64,000 nt of DNA from the NCBI GenBank assembly GCA_000824825.2, contig LM655191.1, positions 17,036 through 81,035 on the forward strand, given 5' to 3'. Position numbers and translations under genes: made by a program. Below, piece by piece: positions 9,489 through 18,118 of this stretch (position 1 is the first letter of the stretch; the number at the start of each line of letters is the position of its first letter). Below the pieces are notes generated by a model, which made no database searches, was not told the origin of the DNA, and saw nothing but the letters and a program-made list of their open reading frames with translations. The DNA comes from Mesorhizobium sp. ORS 3324. Its GTDB lineage: Bacteria > Pseudomonadota > Alphaproteobacteria > Rhizobiales > Rhizobiaceae.

Positions 9489-9817
9489 ATGGAAATTGTC
9501 TGGAAAGGCATGGTGGGCGGGCTGGTCACCGCTTTGATCGTCTGGGCGTCCAAGCGCGGCAGTGTGCTGCCGGGCATCATGCCGCTGGCGCCGACTTTCG
9601 CGGTGATCGCGCTGCTCGCGGTGGGCTCCAAGGGCAACATGGCGGGTTTCCGCGAGGCCTGCTTTGCCGCCTTCAAGACGATTCCCGCCTACCTCGCTTT
9701 CCTTGGCGCCTGTGGGCTTTTCACCGAGCGGCTGGACTATCGGCCTGCGGTTCTGGGGGCATCGCCGTGTGGCTGGTAGCGGCGCTGGCAATCTTCCTCG
9801 CGCCTCGCTATCTCTGA
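9489..9817 (+). pseudogene. glpM-like membrane protein gene, frameshifted in a G run
   Basis: Residues 1-85 are a good match to the GlpM family of small inner-membrane proteins ([22 protein letters not shown] recalls the E. coli GlpM pattern; about three of four expected helices are present). The frame then ends early as LGASPCGW and a TAG at 9777. Adding one G to the five-G run at 9755-9759 restores a hydrophobic last helix, [21 protein letters not shown] split over two codons blocks, ending at a TGA at 9815-9817. The gene is therefore either disrupted by a one-base loss or carries a sequencing error. Function of GlpM proteins is poorly known. Confidence 0.8.
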
Positions 9818-9903
9818 GGCGCGAAATGTCTCTGCGCTTTGCCGTTGCGGCAAAACGCACTAAGCCTTTCCGCCACCCGAGAATCGCGAACCGAAGGCCC
9901 GCC

Positions 9904-10383
9904 ATGCGCTGCCCCTATTGCCAGTCCGAAGATACCCAGGTGAAGGATTCTCGCCCAGCCGAGGATGGCGCGGCGATCCGCAGGCGGCGCGTCTGTCCGG
10001 ATTGCGGCGGCCGTTTCACGACGTTCGAGCGCGTGCAGCTGCGCGACCTCGTCGTGATCAAGAAGTCCGGCCGCAAGGTGCCGTTCGACCGAGACAAGCT
10101 CTTGCGCTCGGTCGAGATCGCGGTGCGCAAACGCAATGTCGACCCCGAGCGCATCGACCGCGCGGTGACCGGCATCGTGCGCCAACTCGAAAGCTCCGGC
10201 GAGACCGAAATTGCCTCCGGCGAGGTCGGACGGCTGGTCATGGAGGCGCTGAAGTCGCTCGATGACGTCGCCTATGTCCGCTTCGCCTCGGTCTACCGCA
10301 ATTTCCGCGAGGCCAAGGATTTCCACGAATTGCTGGGCGAGTTGAAGGGCGACGAGGAAAAGAGCGAAGAGGACGCCGGCTGA
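9904..10383 (+). CDS. nrdR: transcriptional repressor NrdR
   Basis: A 159-residue repressor of ribonucleotide reductase genes. The N-terminal zinc ribbon has CPYC at residues 3-6 and CPDC about 25 residues later, followed by FTTFER. An ATP-cone domain follows ([19 protein letters not shown] to [12 protein letters not shown]), which senses ATP/dATP. The frame is open from 9664, but [12 protein letters not shown] is the universal NrdR start. It is two bases ahead of ribD and 1.1 kb downstream of glyA, as in many Alphaproteobacteria. Confidence 0.96.
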   Translation: MRCPYCQSEDTQVKDSRPAEDGAAIRRRRVCPDCGGRFTTFERVQLRDLVVIKKSGRKVPFDRDKLLRSVEIAVRKRNVDPERIDRAVTGIVRQLESSGETEIASGEVGRLVMEALKSLDDVAYVRFASVYRNFREAKDFHELLGELKGDEEKSEEDAG

Positions 10384-10385
10384 CC

Positions 10386-11516
10386 ATGGCAGGAGCTCGA
10401 CTGAGCGAGGCCGAGCAGGCGGCCCTTGATCGTCGTTTCATGGCTGCGGCCATCAGGCTGTCGCGCCGTAATGCCGGGCGCACCTCCACCAACCCTTCCG
10501 TCGGCACGGTCATCGTGCGCGACGATGGCGCAGGGCCGATGATTGTCGGTACCGGCGTCACCGCCGTTGGCGGCCGGCCGCACGCAGAGACAGAGGCTCT
10601 CGCCGAAGCCGGTGAGCTGGCGCGCGGCGCTACCGCCTATGTCACGCTGGAGCCTTGCGCCCATCATGGCCGGACGCCGCCCTGCGCCAATGCCTTGGTC
10701 GATACGGGTGTTGCGCGCGTCGTCGGGGCGGCGAGCGATCCCGATCCGCGCGTCTCCGGAAAGGGCTACGCCATCCTGCGTGCCGCCGGCATCGAGGTGG
10801 TGGAGAAAGTGCTGGCCGCCGAAGCAGCCGAGCAGATGGCCGGATATTTGATTAGATCTTTGAAAAAACGCCCGGAAGTGACGCTGAAGCTTGCGCTTTC
10901 CAGCGACGGAAAGATCGGCAGGAAAGGCGCCGGACAGGTCGCCATCACCGGCGAGATTGCCAGGCGCGAAGTCTATCTGATGCGCGCGGAGTCCGACGCC
11001 ATCCTGGTCGGCATCGGCACCGCGCTGGAGGACGATCCGGCGCTGACGGTCCGCCTGCCCGGACTGGAGAACCGCTCGCCGGCGCGCATCATCCTCGATC
11101 GCCAGATTCGGCTGCCGGAGACGTCCAAGCTTGTTTCCGGCGTCGATCGTGTGCCGCTCTATGTCGCCGCCTGCGCCGAGGCCGACCCGCACCGGCGGGC
11201 GGCGCTCGAACGCGCAGGCGTGCACTTCATCGGCACCGAGACGTATGAGAGCGAAGTGGCCTTGCCGGAACTGCTGGAGGATCTGGCGGCACTCGGCATG
11301 GCGAGCGTTCTGGTGGAGGGCGGCGCCAAGGTCGCCAAGGCCTTTCTCGAGGAGAACCTGGTCGATCGCATCGTCCTGTTCCAGGGGCCGGAGGCGATCG
11401 GCGAGGGCGGCATTGCATCGCCCGTCGACGCCGACCATATCCCGGCAGGGTTCCGCGAATTGCGTCAAATGCGCTTCGGCGAGGACACCTACGCCGAATG
11501 GATAAGGGATTTGTGA
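10386..11516 (+). CDS. ribD: bifunctional riboflavin biosynthesis deaminase/reductase RibD
   Basis: A 376-residue cytosolic enzyme doing the second and third steps of riboflavin synthesis. The N-terminal deaminase domain has the zinc ligands in HAETEAL (His66) and LEPCAHHGRTPPC. The C-terminal reductase domain starts near RPEVTLKLALSSDGKI and includes VLVEGGAKVA. It starts two bases after the nrdR stop and its TGA overlaps the ATG of ribE, so the genes form an operon. Confidence 0.95.
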   Translation: MAGARLSEAEQAALDRRFMAAAIRLSRRNAGRTSTNPSVGTVIVRDDGAGPMIVGTGVTAVGGRPHAETEALAEAGELARGATAYVTLEPCAHHGRTPPCANALVDTGVARVVGAASDPDPRVSGKGYAILRAAGIEVVEKVLAAEAAEQMAGYLIRSLKKRPEVTLKLALSSDGKIGRKGAGQVAITGEIARREVYLMRAESDAILVGIGTALEDDPALTVRLPGLENRSPARIILDRQIRLPETSKLVSGVDRVPLYVAACAEADPHRRAALERAGVHFIGTETYESEVALPELLEDLAALGMASVLVEGGAKVAKAFLEENLVDRIVLFQGPEAIGEGGIASPVDADHIPAGFRELRQMRFGEDTYAEWIRDL

Positions 11517-12133
11517 TGTTTACTGGGATCGTTACCGATGTAGGCACCGTCGCAACGGTGAAGCCCTTGAGCGAAGGCGTCGGCTTGCGCATCGACACGG
11601 CCTATGATCCCGAAACCATTGCGATCGGCGCCTCGATTTCCTGCGGCGGCGTCTGCCTGACTGTTACCGGGTTGCCCGAGCATGGCTCCAACGCGCGCTG
11701 GTTCGAAGTCGAAGCCTGGGAAGAAGCCCTGCGTCTCACCACCGCCGCGAGCTGGAAATCCGGCACCAGGATCAACCTCGAACGGGCACTGAAGATCGGC
11801 GACGAGCTCGGCGGCCATATTGTCTCCGGCCATGTCGACGGCACGGCCGAGATCGTCGAGCGCAAGGAGGAGGGAGACGCCGTCCGTTTCACGCTGGAAG
11901 CGCCGCGCCATCTGGCGAAATTCATCGCGCCGAAGGGCTCGGTCGCGCTCGACGGCACCTCGCTCACCGTCAACAAGGTCGAGGGCACCCGTTTCGACGT
12001 GCTTCTGATCCAGCATTCGCTGAGCGTCACCACCTGGGGCGAGCGCCAGGTCGGCGACAGCCTCAACATCGAGATCGACACCATGGCCCGTTATGCAGCG
12101 CGTCTGGCGGAGGCGGCGAAAGAGGGGCTGTGA
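11516..12133 (+). CDS. ribE: riboflavin synthase, alpha subunit
   Basis: A 205-residue enzyme that joins two lumazine molecules into riboflavin. It holds two similar lumazine-binding barrels: MFTGIVTDVGTV opens the first and the second begins near GDELGGHIVSGHVDGTAEI; CGGVCLTV and LDGTSLTV are the paired repeats. The ATG at 11516 overlaps the ribD stop. A candidate TTG/ATG 18 bases upstream is inside ribD and less likely. Downstream, ribH is separated from it by a toxin-antitoxin pair. Confidence 0.95.
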   Translation: MFTGIVTDVGTVATVKPLSEGVGLRIDTAYDPETIAIGASISCGGVCLTVTGLPEHGSNARWFEVEAWEEALRLTTAASWKSGTRINLERALKIGDELGGHIVSGHVDGTAEIVERKEEGDAVRFTLEAPRHLAKFIAPKGSVALDGTSLTVNKVEGTRFDVLLIQHSLSVTTWGERQVGDSLNIEIDTMARYAARLAEAAKEGL

Positions 12134-12146
12134 GTCACGCCTCGTC

Positions 12147-12186
12147 TCGACTTAATCAAAATTAATCGCTATGATTGAACTTGATT
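12147..12186 (+). promoter_or_regulatory. candidate promoter and operator of the toxin-antitoxin pair
   Basis: TCGACT (12147-12152) and TATGAT (12170-12175) are spaced by 17 bases and resemble a sigma-70 promoter. AATCAA (12154-12159) and TTGATT (12181-12186) are inverted around the -10 box, and a second ATTGAA lies between. This is how an autoregulating ribbon-helix-helix antitoxin would bind. The region is far more AT-rich than its neighbours. Predicted from sequence only. Confidence 0.45.
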
Positions 12187-12195
12187 GGAGGGCAG

Positions 12196-12456
12196 ATGGA
12201 CACGAAAGTAATCACCGCTCACGTTCCGCTCCCGCTTGCGGAGAAAGTGGATGAATTGGCTGCTCGTCTGGAGCGCCCGCGCGGTTGGATCGTCAAACAA
12301 GCTCTTTCCGCTTGGGTCGAATTGGAGGAAGAGCGCCGCCGGCTCACGCTTGAAGCACTGGCGGATGTTGATGCCGGTCGGGTTATCGACCATCAAGCCG
12401 TTCAAGCCTGGGCCGAGAGTCTTGGCACTGAGAAACCGTTGCCGGTGCCACGGTGA
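12196..12456 (+). CDS. ribbon-helix-helix antitoxin (CopG type)
   Basis: An 86-residue protein. Residues 1-50 look like a ribbon-helix-helix DNA-binding domain: the strand VITAHVPLPLAEKV followed by RPRGWIVKQALSAWV. The tail (about residues 50-86) would wrap the partner toxin. The ATG at 12196 follows GGAGGGCAG. Its TGA overlaps the ATG of the toxin gene by one base, the usual arrangement of antitoxin then toxin. The pair sits between ribE and ribH. Confidence 0.85.
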   Translation: MDTKVITAHVPLPLAEKVDELAARLERPRGWIVKQALSAWVELEEERRRLTLEALADVDAGRVIDHQAVQAWAESLGTEKPLPVPR

Positions 12457-12731
12457 TGGAACTGAAGTGGACCAGCAAGGCGTTGTCCGATCTGGTCAGG
12501 CTTCATGATTTTCTTGCACCGGCAAATAGCCGAGCAGCCGCACGTGCGGTCCAGTTATTGGCTGCCGCGCCAGCACGACTGACCGAGTACCCCCGCATAG
12601 GGGAGAAGCTGGAAGAGTTTGAGCCGCGTGAAGTGCGCCGCATCCTGGTAGGTAATTACGAAATTCGCTACGAAATACGAGACACTACGATTCTTGTGCT
12701 GCGGCTATGGCATACGCGGGAGGATCGATAG
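12456..12731 (+). CDS. RelE/ParE superfamily toxin
   Basis: A 91-residue protein of the RelE/ParE fold. It starts [20 protein letters not shown], has the central [26 protein letters not shown] segment, then [17 protein letters not shown] and a final [12 protein letters not shown], the usual ParE/RelE ending. It probably blocks gyrase or cuts ribosome-bound mRNA; I cannot tell which. It overlaps the antitoxin stop by one base. A GTG three bases earlier is an alternative start. The reading frame is intact, unlike the parE at 60774. Confidence 0.87.
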   Translation: MELKWTSKALSDLVRLHDFLAPANSRAAARAVQLLAAAPARLTEYPRIGEKLEEFEPREVRRILVGNYEIRYEIRDTTILVLRLWHTREDR

Positions 12732-12811
12732 CTTCGGTCCTTGTCCAATCTTCCGCTTGCGATCAATCCGGCTTCGGCCTAAGTCACCGGCGATCCCCCC
12801 CGGAGACTTCT

Positions 12812-13306
12812 ATGGCTGGCACATCCCAACACGGCAAAGCGTTCATTCGTCCGAAGGCGAAGGCGCACCTGCTCATCGTCGAGGCGCGTTTCCACGACGA
12901 CCTTGCCGACGCGCTTCTGGAAGGCGCGACCAGCGCGCTTGACGAAGCCGGCGCCACCTATGACGTCGTCACCGTTCCAGGCTCGCTGGAAATACCGGCC
13001 GTGATCACCTTCGCGCTGGACGGCGCCGGCGAAGGCGGCACGCACTATGACGGCTTCGTTGCGCTCGGCACCGTTGTCCGCGGCGATACCTATCATTTCG
13101 ACATCGTCGCGAATGAATCGAGCCGCGCGCTGATGGACCTTTCCGTGCAAGAGGCGATCGCGATCGGCAATGGCATCCTGACCACCGAGAACGATGAGCA
13201 GGCCTGGACGCGCGCCCGTCGCGCGGAAGGCGACAAGGGCGGCTTCGCCGCCCGCGCGGCGCTGACCATGATCGCGCTCAAAGAGAAATTCGGAGCACAA
13301 TCGTGA
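12812..13306 (+). CDS. ribH: 6,7-dimethyl-8-ribityllumazine synthase
   Basis: A 164-residue enzyme that makes the lumazine precursor of riboflavin. Family motifs are VPGSLEIP, the phosphate loop [18 protein letters not shown] and the C-terminal [13 protein letters not shown]. The frame is open to 12707, but the ATG at 12812 (after CCGGAGAC) gives the normal length. Its TGA overlaps the GTG of nusB. No FMN riboswitch was seen ahead of it. Confidence 0.95.
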   Translation: MAGTSQHGKAFIRPKAKAHLLIVEARFHDDLADALLEGATSALDEAGATYDVVTVPGSLEIPAVITFALDGAGEGGTHYDGFVALGTVVRGDTYHFDIVANESSRALMDLSVQEAIAIGNGILTTENDEQAWTRARRAEGDKGGFAARAALTMIALKEKFGAQS

Positions 13307-13797
13307 GCGGGCCCGCCCATAACGGTGCGGTGCGTCACGCCAACAAGCGGGGCGCTGCCCGTCTTGCCGCCGTCCAGGCGCTATACCAGATGGATGTGGC
13401 CGGCAGCGGCGTGTTCGAGATCACCGCCGAATACGAGGCCTTCCGCCTCGGCAAGGAAGTCGACGGCGCGCTTTATCGCGAAGCGGACGCGCAGTGGTTC
13501 CGCGCCATCCTGACAGGCGTGGTCGAGAACCAGAAGACCATCGATCCGGTCATCCGCCAGGCGCTCACCGACGACTGGCCGCTGTCGCGGCTGGATTCCA
13601 CGCTGCGCGCCATCCTGCGTGCCGGCGTCTATGAGCTGATGAAGCGCGACGACGTGCCGGTGGCCGTCATCGTCTCGGAATATGTCGATATCGCCAAGGC
13701 CTTCTACGAGGAGGACGAGCCGAAGCTGGTCAACGCCGTGCTCGACCGCGTCTCGCGCCGGGTGCGAGGCGAAGGACGCGGCAAGGACGCATCATGA
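13303..13797 (+). CDS. nusB: transcription antitermination factor NusB
   Basis: A 164-residue all-helical protein that binds boxA RNA with S10 during rRNA transcription. Family features are [17 protein letters not shown] near the start and the C-terminal [30 protein letters not shown] split by short charged turns. The GTG start overlaps the ribH stop (GTGA), and its own TGA overlaps the ATG of the next gene, so translation is coupled. ribH-nusB adjacency is common in bacteria. Confidence 0.95.
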   Translation: MSGPAHNGAVRHANKRGAARLAAVQALYQMDVAGSGVFEITAEYEAFRLGKEVDGALYREADAQWFRAILTGVVENQKTIDPVIRQALTDDWPLSRLDSTLRAILRAGVYELMKRDDVPVAVIVSEYVDIAKAFYEEDEPKLVNAVLDRVSRRVRGEGRGKDAS

Positions 13798-15020
13798 CCG
13801 CCGCGGCGGCCGTGGTCGTCGACGCCGGTCGTGGAGCGCGTCGCACGGCGCTGCTGCTCGCCGCGGCGCAGGCGATCGTCGGTTCCGCGGCACCCATTGC
13901 CATTTCGCTCGGCGCCCTTGCCGGGCAGTATCTGCTCGGCCCCGACAAATCGCTGGCAACGGCGCCGGTCACCGGCTTCAATCTCGGAGTGGCGCTCGGC
14001 GCGCTGCCAGCCGCCGCCATCATCCGCCGGCTTGGCCACCGCGGCGGCTTCATGACCGGCACGGTCGTCACCGCGCTCGGCGGCCTGATCGCGACGCTGG
14101 CGCTGTTTCACGCGAGCTTCTGGCTGTTCGCCTTCGGCCTCGGCGTGATCGGTGTTGGCGGCGCCTTCGTCCAGCAGTTCCGCTTCGCCGCCGCCGACAA
14201 CGCGCCATCGGAATTCAAGGCGCGCGCCATCTCCTTCGTGCTGGCGGGCGGCATCGTCACCGCCATACTCGGGCCGCAGATCGTCATCTACACCCGCGAG
14301 CTTCTGGCGCCGGTGATGTTTGCCGGATCCTTCGCCTCGATTCTCGTGCTGGCGGCCGTCGGCGCCGTCATCCTTTCCTTCCTGCACGTGTCCAGGCGGA
14401 CAGGCAGCGCCCCCGAAACCGCCGCGAGCGACGCCCGGCCGCTGGTCGAGATCGCCACGCAGCCGCGCTTCGTCGCGGCTTTGTTCTGCGCCGTCGGCAG
14501 CTACGCGCTGATGAGCTTCGTGATGACCGGCGCGCCGCTCGCCATGGTGGGCTGCGGGCTCTCGACCGACGATGCGACGCTCGGCATCTCCTGGCATGTC
14601 ATGGCCATGTTCGGGCCGAGCTTCTTCACCGGCTCGCTGATCCATCGCTTCGGCGCCGAGCGCATCGTGGCGATAGGGCTGGTCCTGCTCATCGGCTGCG
14701 CCGCGGTGGCGCTTTCCGGCCTGGCGCTATGGCAGTTCTGGACGGCGCTGATCCTGCTCGGCCTCGGTTGGAATTTCGGCTTCATCGGCGCAACCTCCAT
14801 GGTCGCTGCCAGCTACCGGCCCTCCGAGAAGGGCAAGGTGCAGGGCTTCCACGACTTCGTCCTGTTCGGCTCGGTCGCTTTCGCTTCGCTGATGTCGGGC
14901 GCGGTCTACAACGCCTGGGGCTGGACCATGCTCAACTGGCTGGTCTTTCCGGTTGTCACGCTCTGCTTCGTGGCGCTCGGCGCCTTGAGGATCATGGGAT
15001 TGCGCCGCCCCAGCATTTGA
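13794..15020 (+). CDS. MFS transporter
   Basis: A 408-residue integral membrane protein with about twelve helices, of the major facilitator superfamily. Helices 1-6 run to about residue 195, then a loop rich in charged residues ([25 protein letters not shown]) and helices 7-12. The substrate is unknown. It begins inside the nusB stop (ATGA), so it is part of the rib-nusB operon here. A link to riboflavin export or import would be a guess. Confidence 0.85.
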   Translation: MTAAAAVVVDAGRGARRTALLLAAAQAIVGSAAPIAISLGALAGQYLLGPDKSLATAPVTGFNLGVALGALPAAAIIRRLGHRGGFMTGTVVTALGGLIATLALFHASFWLFAFGLGVIGVGGAFVQQFRFAAADNAPSEFKARAISFVLAGGIVTAILGPQIVIYTRELLAPVMFAGSFASILVLAAVGAVILSFLHVSRRTGSAPETAASDARPLVEIATQPRFVAALFCAVGSYALMSFVMTGAPLAMVGCGLSTDDATLGISWHVMAMFGPSFFTGSLIHRFGAERIVAIGLVLLIGCAAVALSGLALWQFWTALILLGLGWNFGFIGATSMVAASYRPSEKGKVQGFHDFVLFGSVAFASLMSGAVYNAWGWTMLNWLVFPVVTLCFVALGALRIMGLRRPSI

Positions 15021-15167
15021 AGCTGAAAGTCGGGATCGGTCGTGGCCGATGCTGTGGAACCAAACCTCCGTACACCTTGGCGACCGCAGCACAGGGAAAT
15101 GATTCGCGCCTTTCCGGTTTGAGCGGTAATTTGCCTGAGGGGAGTGACTCTGACGGAGGAGCGAACC

Positions 15168-15494
15168 ATGGCAATGTATCTCACGCGCTTCAGCTATACT
15201 CCCGAGACGTGGGCGCGCATGATCGAAAATCCCGAGGATCGGCGCAACGCGGCTCGTTCGTACATTGAATCTGCGGGCGGAAAACTGCACGGGTTCTGGT
15301 ACGCTTTCGGCGAACATGATGGCTGGAATCTCTGGGAGGCGCCGGACAATGTGTCGATGGCCGCCGTCGCTCTTGCCATCGGTGCCGGTGGCGCGCTGAC
15401 CGCGTTCGAGACCACCGTTCTCCTTAGTGTCGAGGAGACGATGGAAGCCCTCCGAAAGGCGAAGTCGATCCGTTATCGACCGCCGGGAGCTTAG
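15168..15494 (+). CDS. GYD domain-containing protein
   Basis: A 108-residue small cytosolic protein of the GYD family. It opens MYLTRFSYTPETWARMIENPEDR and continues with ESAGGKLHGFWYAFGEHDGWNLWEAPDN, a ferredoxin-like fold pattern. The ATG at 15168 follows ACGGAGGAGC, an excellent ribosome site. The function of the family is not known. It is preceded by a 147-bp gap without recognised signals and stands alone on the plus strand. Confidence 0.85.
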   Translation: MAMYLTRFSYTPETWARMIENPEDRRNAARSYIESAGGKLHGFWYAFGEHDGWNLWEAPDNVSMAAVALAIGAGGALTAFETTVLLSVEETMEALRKAKSIRYRPPGA

Positions 15495-15803
15495 TGCGTC
15501 GCCCAAAGCGCGCTGGTGGCACGCAACGCACAAAATAACTAAGGCGCGTCGCCTCTGCCGAGTTTCCGTCGGACGGGATCATGCGCGCCAAATCGAAGTG
15601 CTCCAGCGTCCTGTGCGCGTCTGAAAGGCACCACCACCAACTGATACAACGCTGTCGGGATCAGGCTCGGCGCAGCACCCGCGCCGGGAACAAATTTATT
15701 GCGCGCCTTCCGCTGGTTATGAAACCGTGTGCCCCGACGGCGCGTTAAACCCGTGCTCATATGCGGCCTCCGACCCATCGGCTCACAGCAAAGGATTTCC
15801 ACA
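15495..15803. other. intergenic region upstream of the ABC importer
   Basis: A 309-bp stretch without a gene. GGGAACAAATTTATTG near 15687 looks like the -35 part of an EcfG stress promoter, but no CGTT lies 15-18 bases on, so I do not call it. The promoter of the importer operon must lie somewhere here. Confidence 0.4.
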
Positions 15804-16715
15804 ATGTTTTCAATCGGAAAGCTCGCCGTAGCGGCGATTGCGCTCGGTATTGCCACAGCTTCGGCACATGCCCAGGTGGTGGTCTCCTCCAAGATCGACA
15901 CCGAGGGGGGTGTGCTCGGCAACATCATCCAGCTGGTTTTGAACGCCAACAACATCAAGACCACCGACCGCATCCAGCTGGGCGGCACACCCGTGGTCCG
16001 CAAGGCGATCACCGCCGGCGAGATCGACATCTATCCCGAATATACCGGCAACGCCGCCTATTTCTTCCAGAAGGCCGACGATCCGGTGTGGAAGGATGCC
16101 GCCAAGGCCTACGACACCGCCAAGAAGCTCGACTATGATGCCAACAAGATCGTCTGGCTGTCGCCGTCGCCGGCCAACAACACCTGGGCGATCGCGCTGC
16201 GCAAGGAAGTGGCGGACGAGAACAAGCTCGCCACGCTGTCGGACTTCGGCAAATACGTCTCGGGCGGCGGCAAGGTCGTCCTCGCCGCTTCGGCCGAGTT
16301 CGTCAATTCGGCGGCGGCCCTGCCGGCCTTCCAGACCACCTACGGCTTCAAGCTGAAGCCTGACCAGCTGATCACGCTCTCCGGCGGAGACACGGCCGCG
16401 ACCATCGCCGCGGCCGCCAACCAGACCAATGGCGCCAACGCCGCCATGGTCTACGGCACCGACGGCGGCATCCAGCCCTCCGGCCTTGTCGTGCTCCAGG
16501 ACGACAAGAATGTGCAACCGGTCTACGAGCCGGTGCCGATCATCCGCGAGCAGGTGCTGAAGCAGCATCCCGAGATCGACACGCTGCTGAAGCCGGTCTT
16601 CGCCAAGCTCGACCTTGCCACGCTGCAGCAGCTCAACGGCCGCGTCCAATTGGGCGGCGAGCCCGCCAAGGCGGTGGCCGAGGACTTTTTGAAGAAGAAC
16701 GGGTTCTTGAAGTAG
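15804..16715 (+). CDS. glycine betaine/choline-type ABC transporter, substrate-binding protein (OsmF-like)
   Basis: A 303-residue periplasmic binding protein. Residues 1-23 are a signal peptide (VAAIALGIATASAHA, then QVVVSSK). The mature part follows the OpuAC/OsmF pattern: KIDTEGGVLGNIIQLVLNAN, then LGGTPVVRKAITAGEIDIYPEYTG. The ATG at 15804 gives the signal peptide; the frame is open further upstream. OsmF-type systems import compatible solutes or related compounds; the actual ligand is not known. Two permeases and an ATPase follow, separated from this gene by an inverted-repeat element. Confidence 0.88.
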   Translation: MFSIGKLAVAAIALGIATASAHAQVVVSSKIDTEGGVLGNIIQLVLNANNIKTTDRIQLGGTPVVRKAITAGEIDIYPEYTGNAAYFFQKADDPVWKDAAKAYDTAKKLDYDANKIVWLSPSPANNTWAIALRKEVADENKLATLSDFGKYVSGGGKVVLAASAEFVNSAAALPAFQTTYGFKLKPDQLITLSGGDTAATIAAAANQTNGANAAMVYGTDGGIQPSGLVVLQDDKNVQPVYEPVPIIREQVLKQHPEIDTLLKPVFAKLDLATLQQLNGRVQLGGEPAKAVAEDFLKKNGFLK

Positions 16716-16750
16716 TCGGCTCCCGCGTCGAAAAACGTGACGCCGGTGCG

Positions 16751-16914
16751 AGGCACCCCCCTCTGTCCTGCCGGACATCTCCCCCTCAAGGGGGGAGATT
16801 GGCAGCGGCTGCGCCCCGCTCCTTTCTCCAGCGTAGAGGTTTGGCGAAAGCGTTCGCGACATCTGATCTCCCCCCTAGAGGGGGAGATGGCCGGCAGGCC
16901 AGAGGGGGGCGCCT
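16751..16914. repeat. MITE-like inverted repeat element
   Basis: Two 49-bp arms, 16751-16799 and 16866-16914, are inverted copies that match at 45 of 49 positions. Each arm contains CCCCCCTCTG, CCTGCCGG and a small hairpin CTCCCCCTC-AGGGGGGAG. They flank a 66-bp centre without coding sense. The element lies between the binding-protein gene and the first permease gene of the importer. In RNA it would form one long hairpin. It may let the binding protein be made in excess of the membrane parts. Confidence 0.85.
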
Positions 16915-16930
16915 CGCGCAAACGTGTCTC

Positions 16931-18118
16931 ATGAGCGCGCGTTTCGACAAGCTCGGCAGCCCCCGCTTCGACAAGCTCGGCGTGGTCATCGCCGCGATCG
17001 ATGCCTATGCCGCCTTTGCGGCACCTTTCGCTACTTTCCGCGCCAATCGCATCGTGCCCGGCCAGGCGCGCTCGATCCTTGAAGCGCTGCCGCTCACGCT
17101 TGGCTCCCTGCTGCTGGCGATATTGATCGCCGGCGGCGTCGTTGCGCTGCTGAGGACGCCGCTTATCCTGAGGCTGGCCGCCAGCGTGATTGCACTTTTC
17201 GCTCTCGCGCTCCTGATCGGCATCGCCGGCAGCTTCCTGACGCCCGACGGAAACACTTTCGCCCGCGTCGCGCCGGCCTCCGGTTTCTGGCTGCTCGTCT
17301 TCGCCTTCACGCTGCTGCTGGCCGATGTGCTGACAAGGCTGAACCTGACGCCTGCGGCGCGGGTCGGCGTTCTTGCCGTCGCCGCGCTCGCCGTCGGCGC
17401 GCTGCTTTTTTCGGGGAGCTGGGACAGTCTCTCCATCCTCAAGGAATATGCCAGCCGCGCCGACGGGTTCTGGAGCGAGGGTCTCAAGCACGTCACGCTG
17501 GCGCTCGGCTCGCTGGCGGCGGCGGTGGTCGTCGGCGTGCCGCTCGGCGTTCTGTGCCACCGCGTCGAGCGGTTGCGGGATGGCGTCCTCAATGTGCTCA
17601 ACATCATCCAGACCATCCCGTCGATCGCGCTGTTCGGCCTGCTGATCGCGCCGCTCGGCTGGATCGCCACGCACGTGCCGGGCGCGGCGGCGATCGGCAT
17701 CAGAGGCATCGGCACTGCGCCCGCTTTCGTCGCGCTGTTTTTGTATTCGCTGCTGCCGGTGGTGGCTAACACCGTGGTCGGCCTTGCGGGCGTGCCGCGC
17801 GCCGCCAACGATGCCGCCCGCGGCATGGGCATGACCGACCGCCAGCGCCTGCTCGACGTCGAGTTCCCGCTCGCCTTTCCGGTGATCCTCACCGGCATCC
17901 GCATCGTGCTGGTGCAGAACATCGGCCTCGCCACCATCGCGGCGCTGATCGGCGGCGGCGGATTTGGCGTGTTCGTCTTCCAGGGCATCGGCCAGACGGC
18001 GATGGACCTGGTGCTGCTCGGCGCGGTGCCGACCGTGGCGCTGGCCTTCGCAGCTGCCATCATCCTCGATGCGATTATCGAAATGACCTCCACCAGGCGC
18101 AGGACGGACTCCGAATGA
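16931..18118 (+). CDS. ABC transporter permease (YehY/OsmY-like)
   Basis: A 395-residue inner-membrane permease. Residues 50-190 hold several extra membrane helices; the C-terminal half (about residues 190-380) is the BPD transmembrane domain, with the ATPase-contact loop GVPRAANDAARGMGMTDRQRLLDVEFPLA. The N-terminus carries a translated direct repeat (RFDKLGSP RFDKLG), from a 24-bp DNA repeat at 16943-16981, so the true start may lie downstream (for example GTG 16983). Its TGA overlaps the ATG of the ATPase gene. Part of the OsmF-like importer. Confidence 0.85.
   Translation: MSARFDKLGSPRFDKLGVVIAAIDAYAAFAAPFATFRANRIVPGQARSILEALPLTLGSLLLAILIAGGVVALLRTPLILRLAASVIALFALALLIGIAGSFLTPDGNTFARVAPASGFWLLVFAFTLLLADVLTRLNLTPAARVGVLAVAALAVGALLFSGSWDSLSILKEYASRADGFWSEGLKHVTLALGSLAAAVVVGVPLGVLCHRVERLRDGVLNVLNIIQTIPSIALFGLLIAPLGWIATHVPGAAAIGIRGIGTAPAFVALFLYSLLPVVANTVVGLAGVPRAANDAARGMGMTDRQRLLDVEFPLAFPVILTGIRIVLVQNIGLATIAALIGGGGFGVFVFQGIGQTAMDLVLLGAVPTVALAFAAAIILDAIIEMTSTRRRTDSE

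Noticed and set aside
12732..12811. FMN riboswitch before ribH
   Set aside because: The gap is only 80 bp and lacks the conserved RFN segments.
15687..15715. GGAAC near 15687 as an EcfG stress promoter of the ABC importer
   Set aside because: No CGTT follows at 15-18 bases; the nearest GGTT is 23 bases away.
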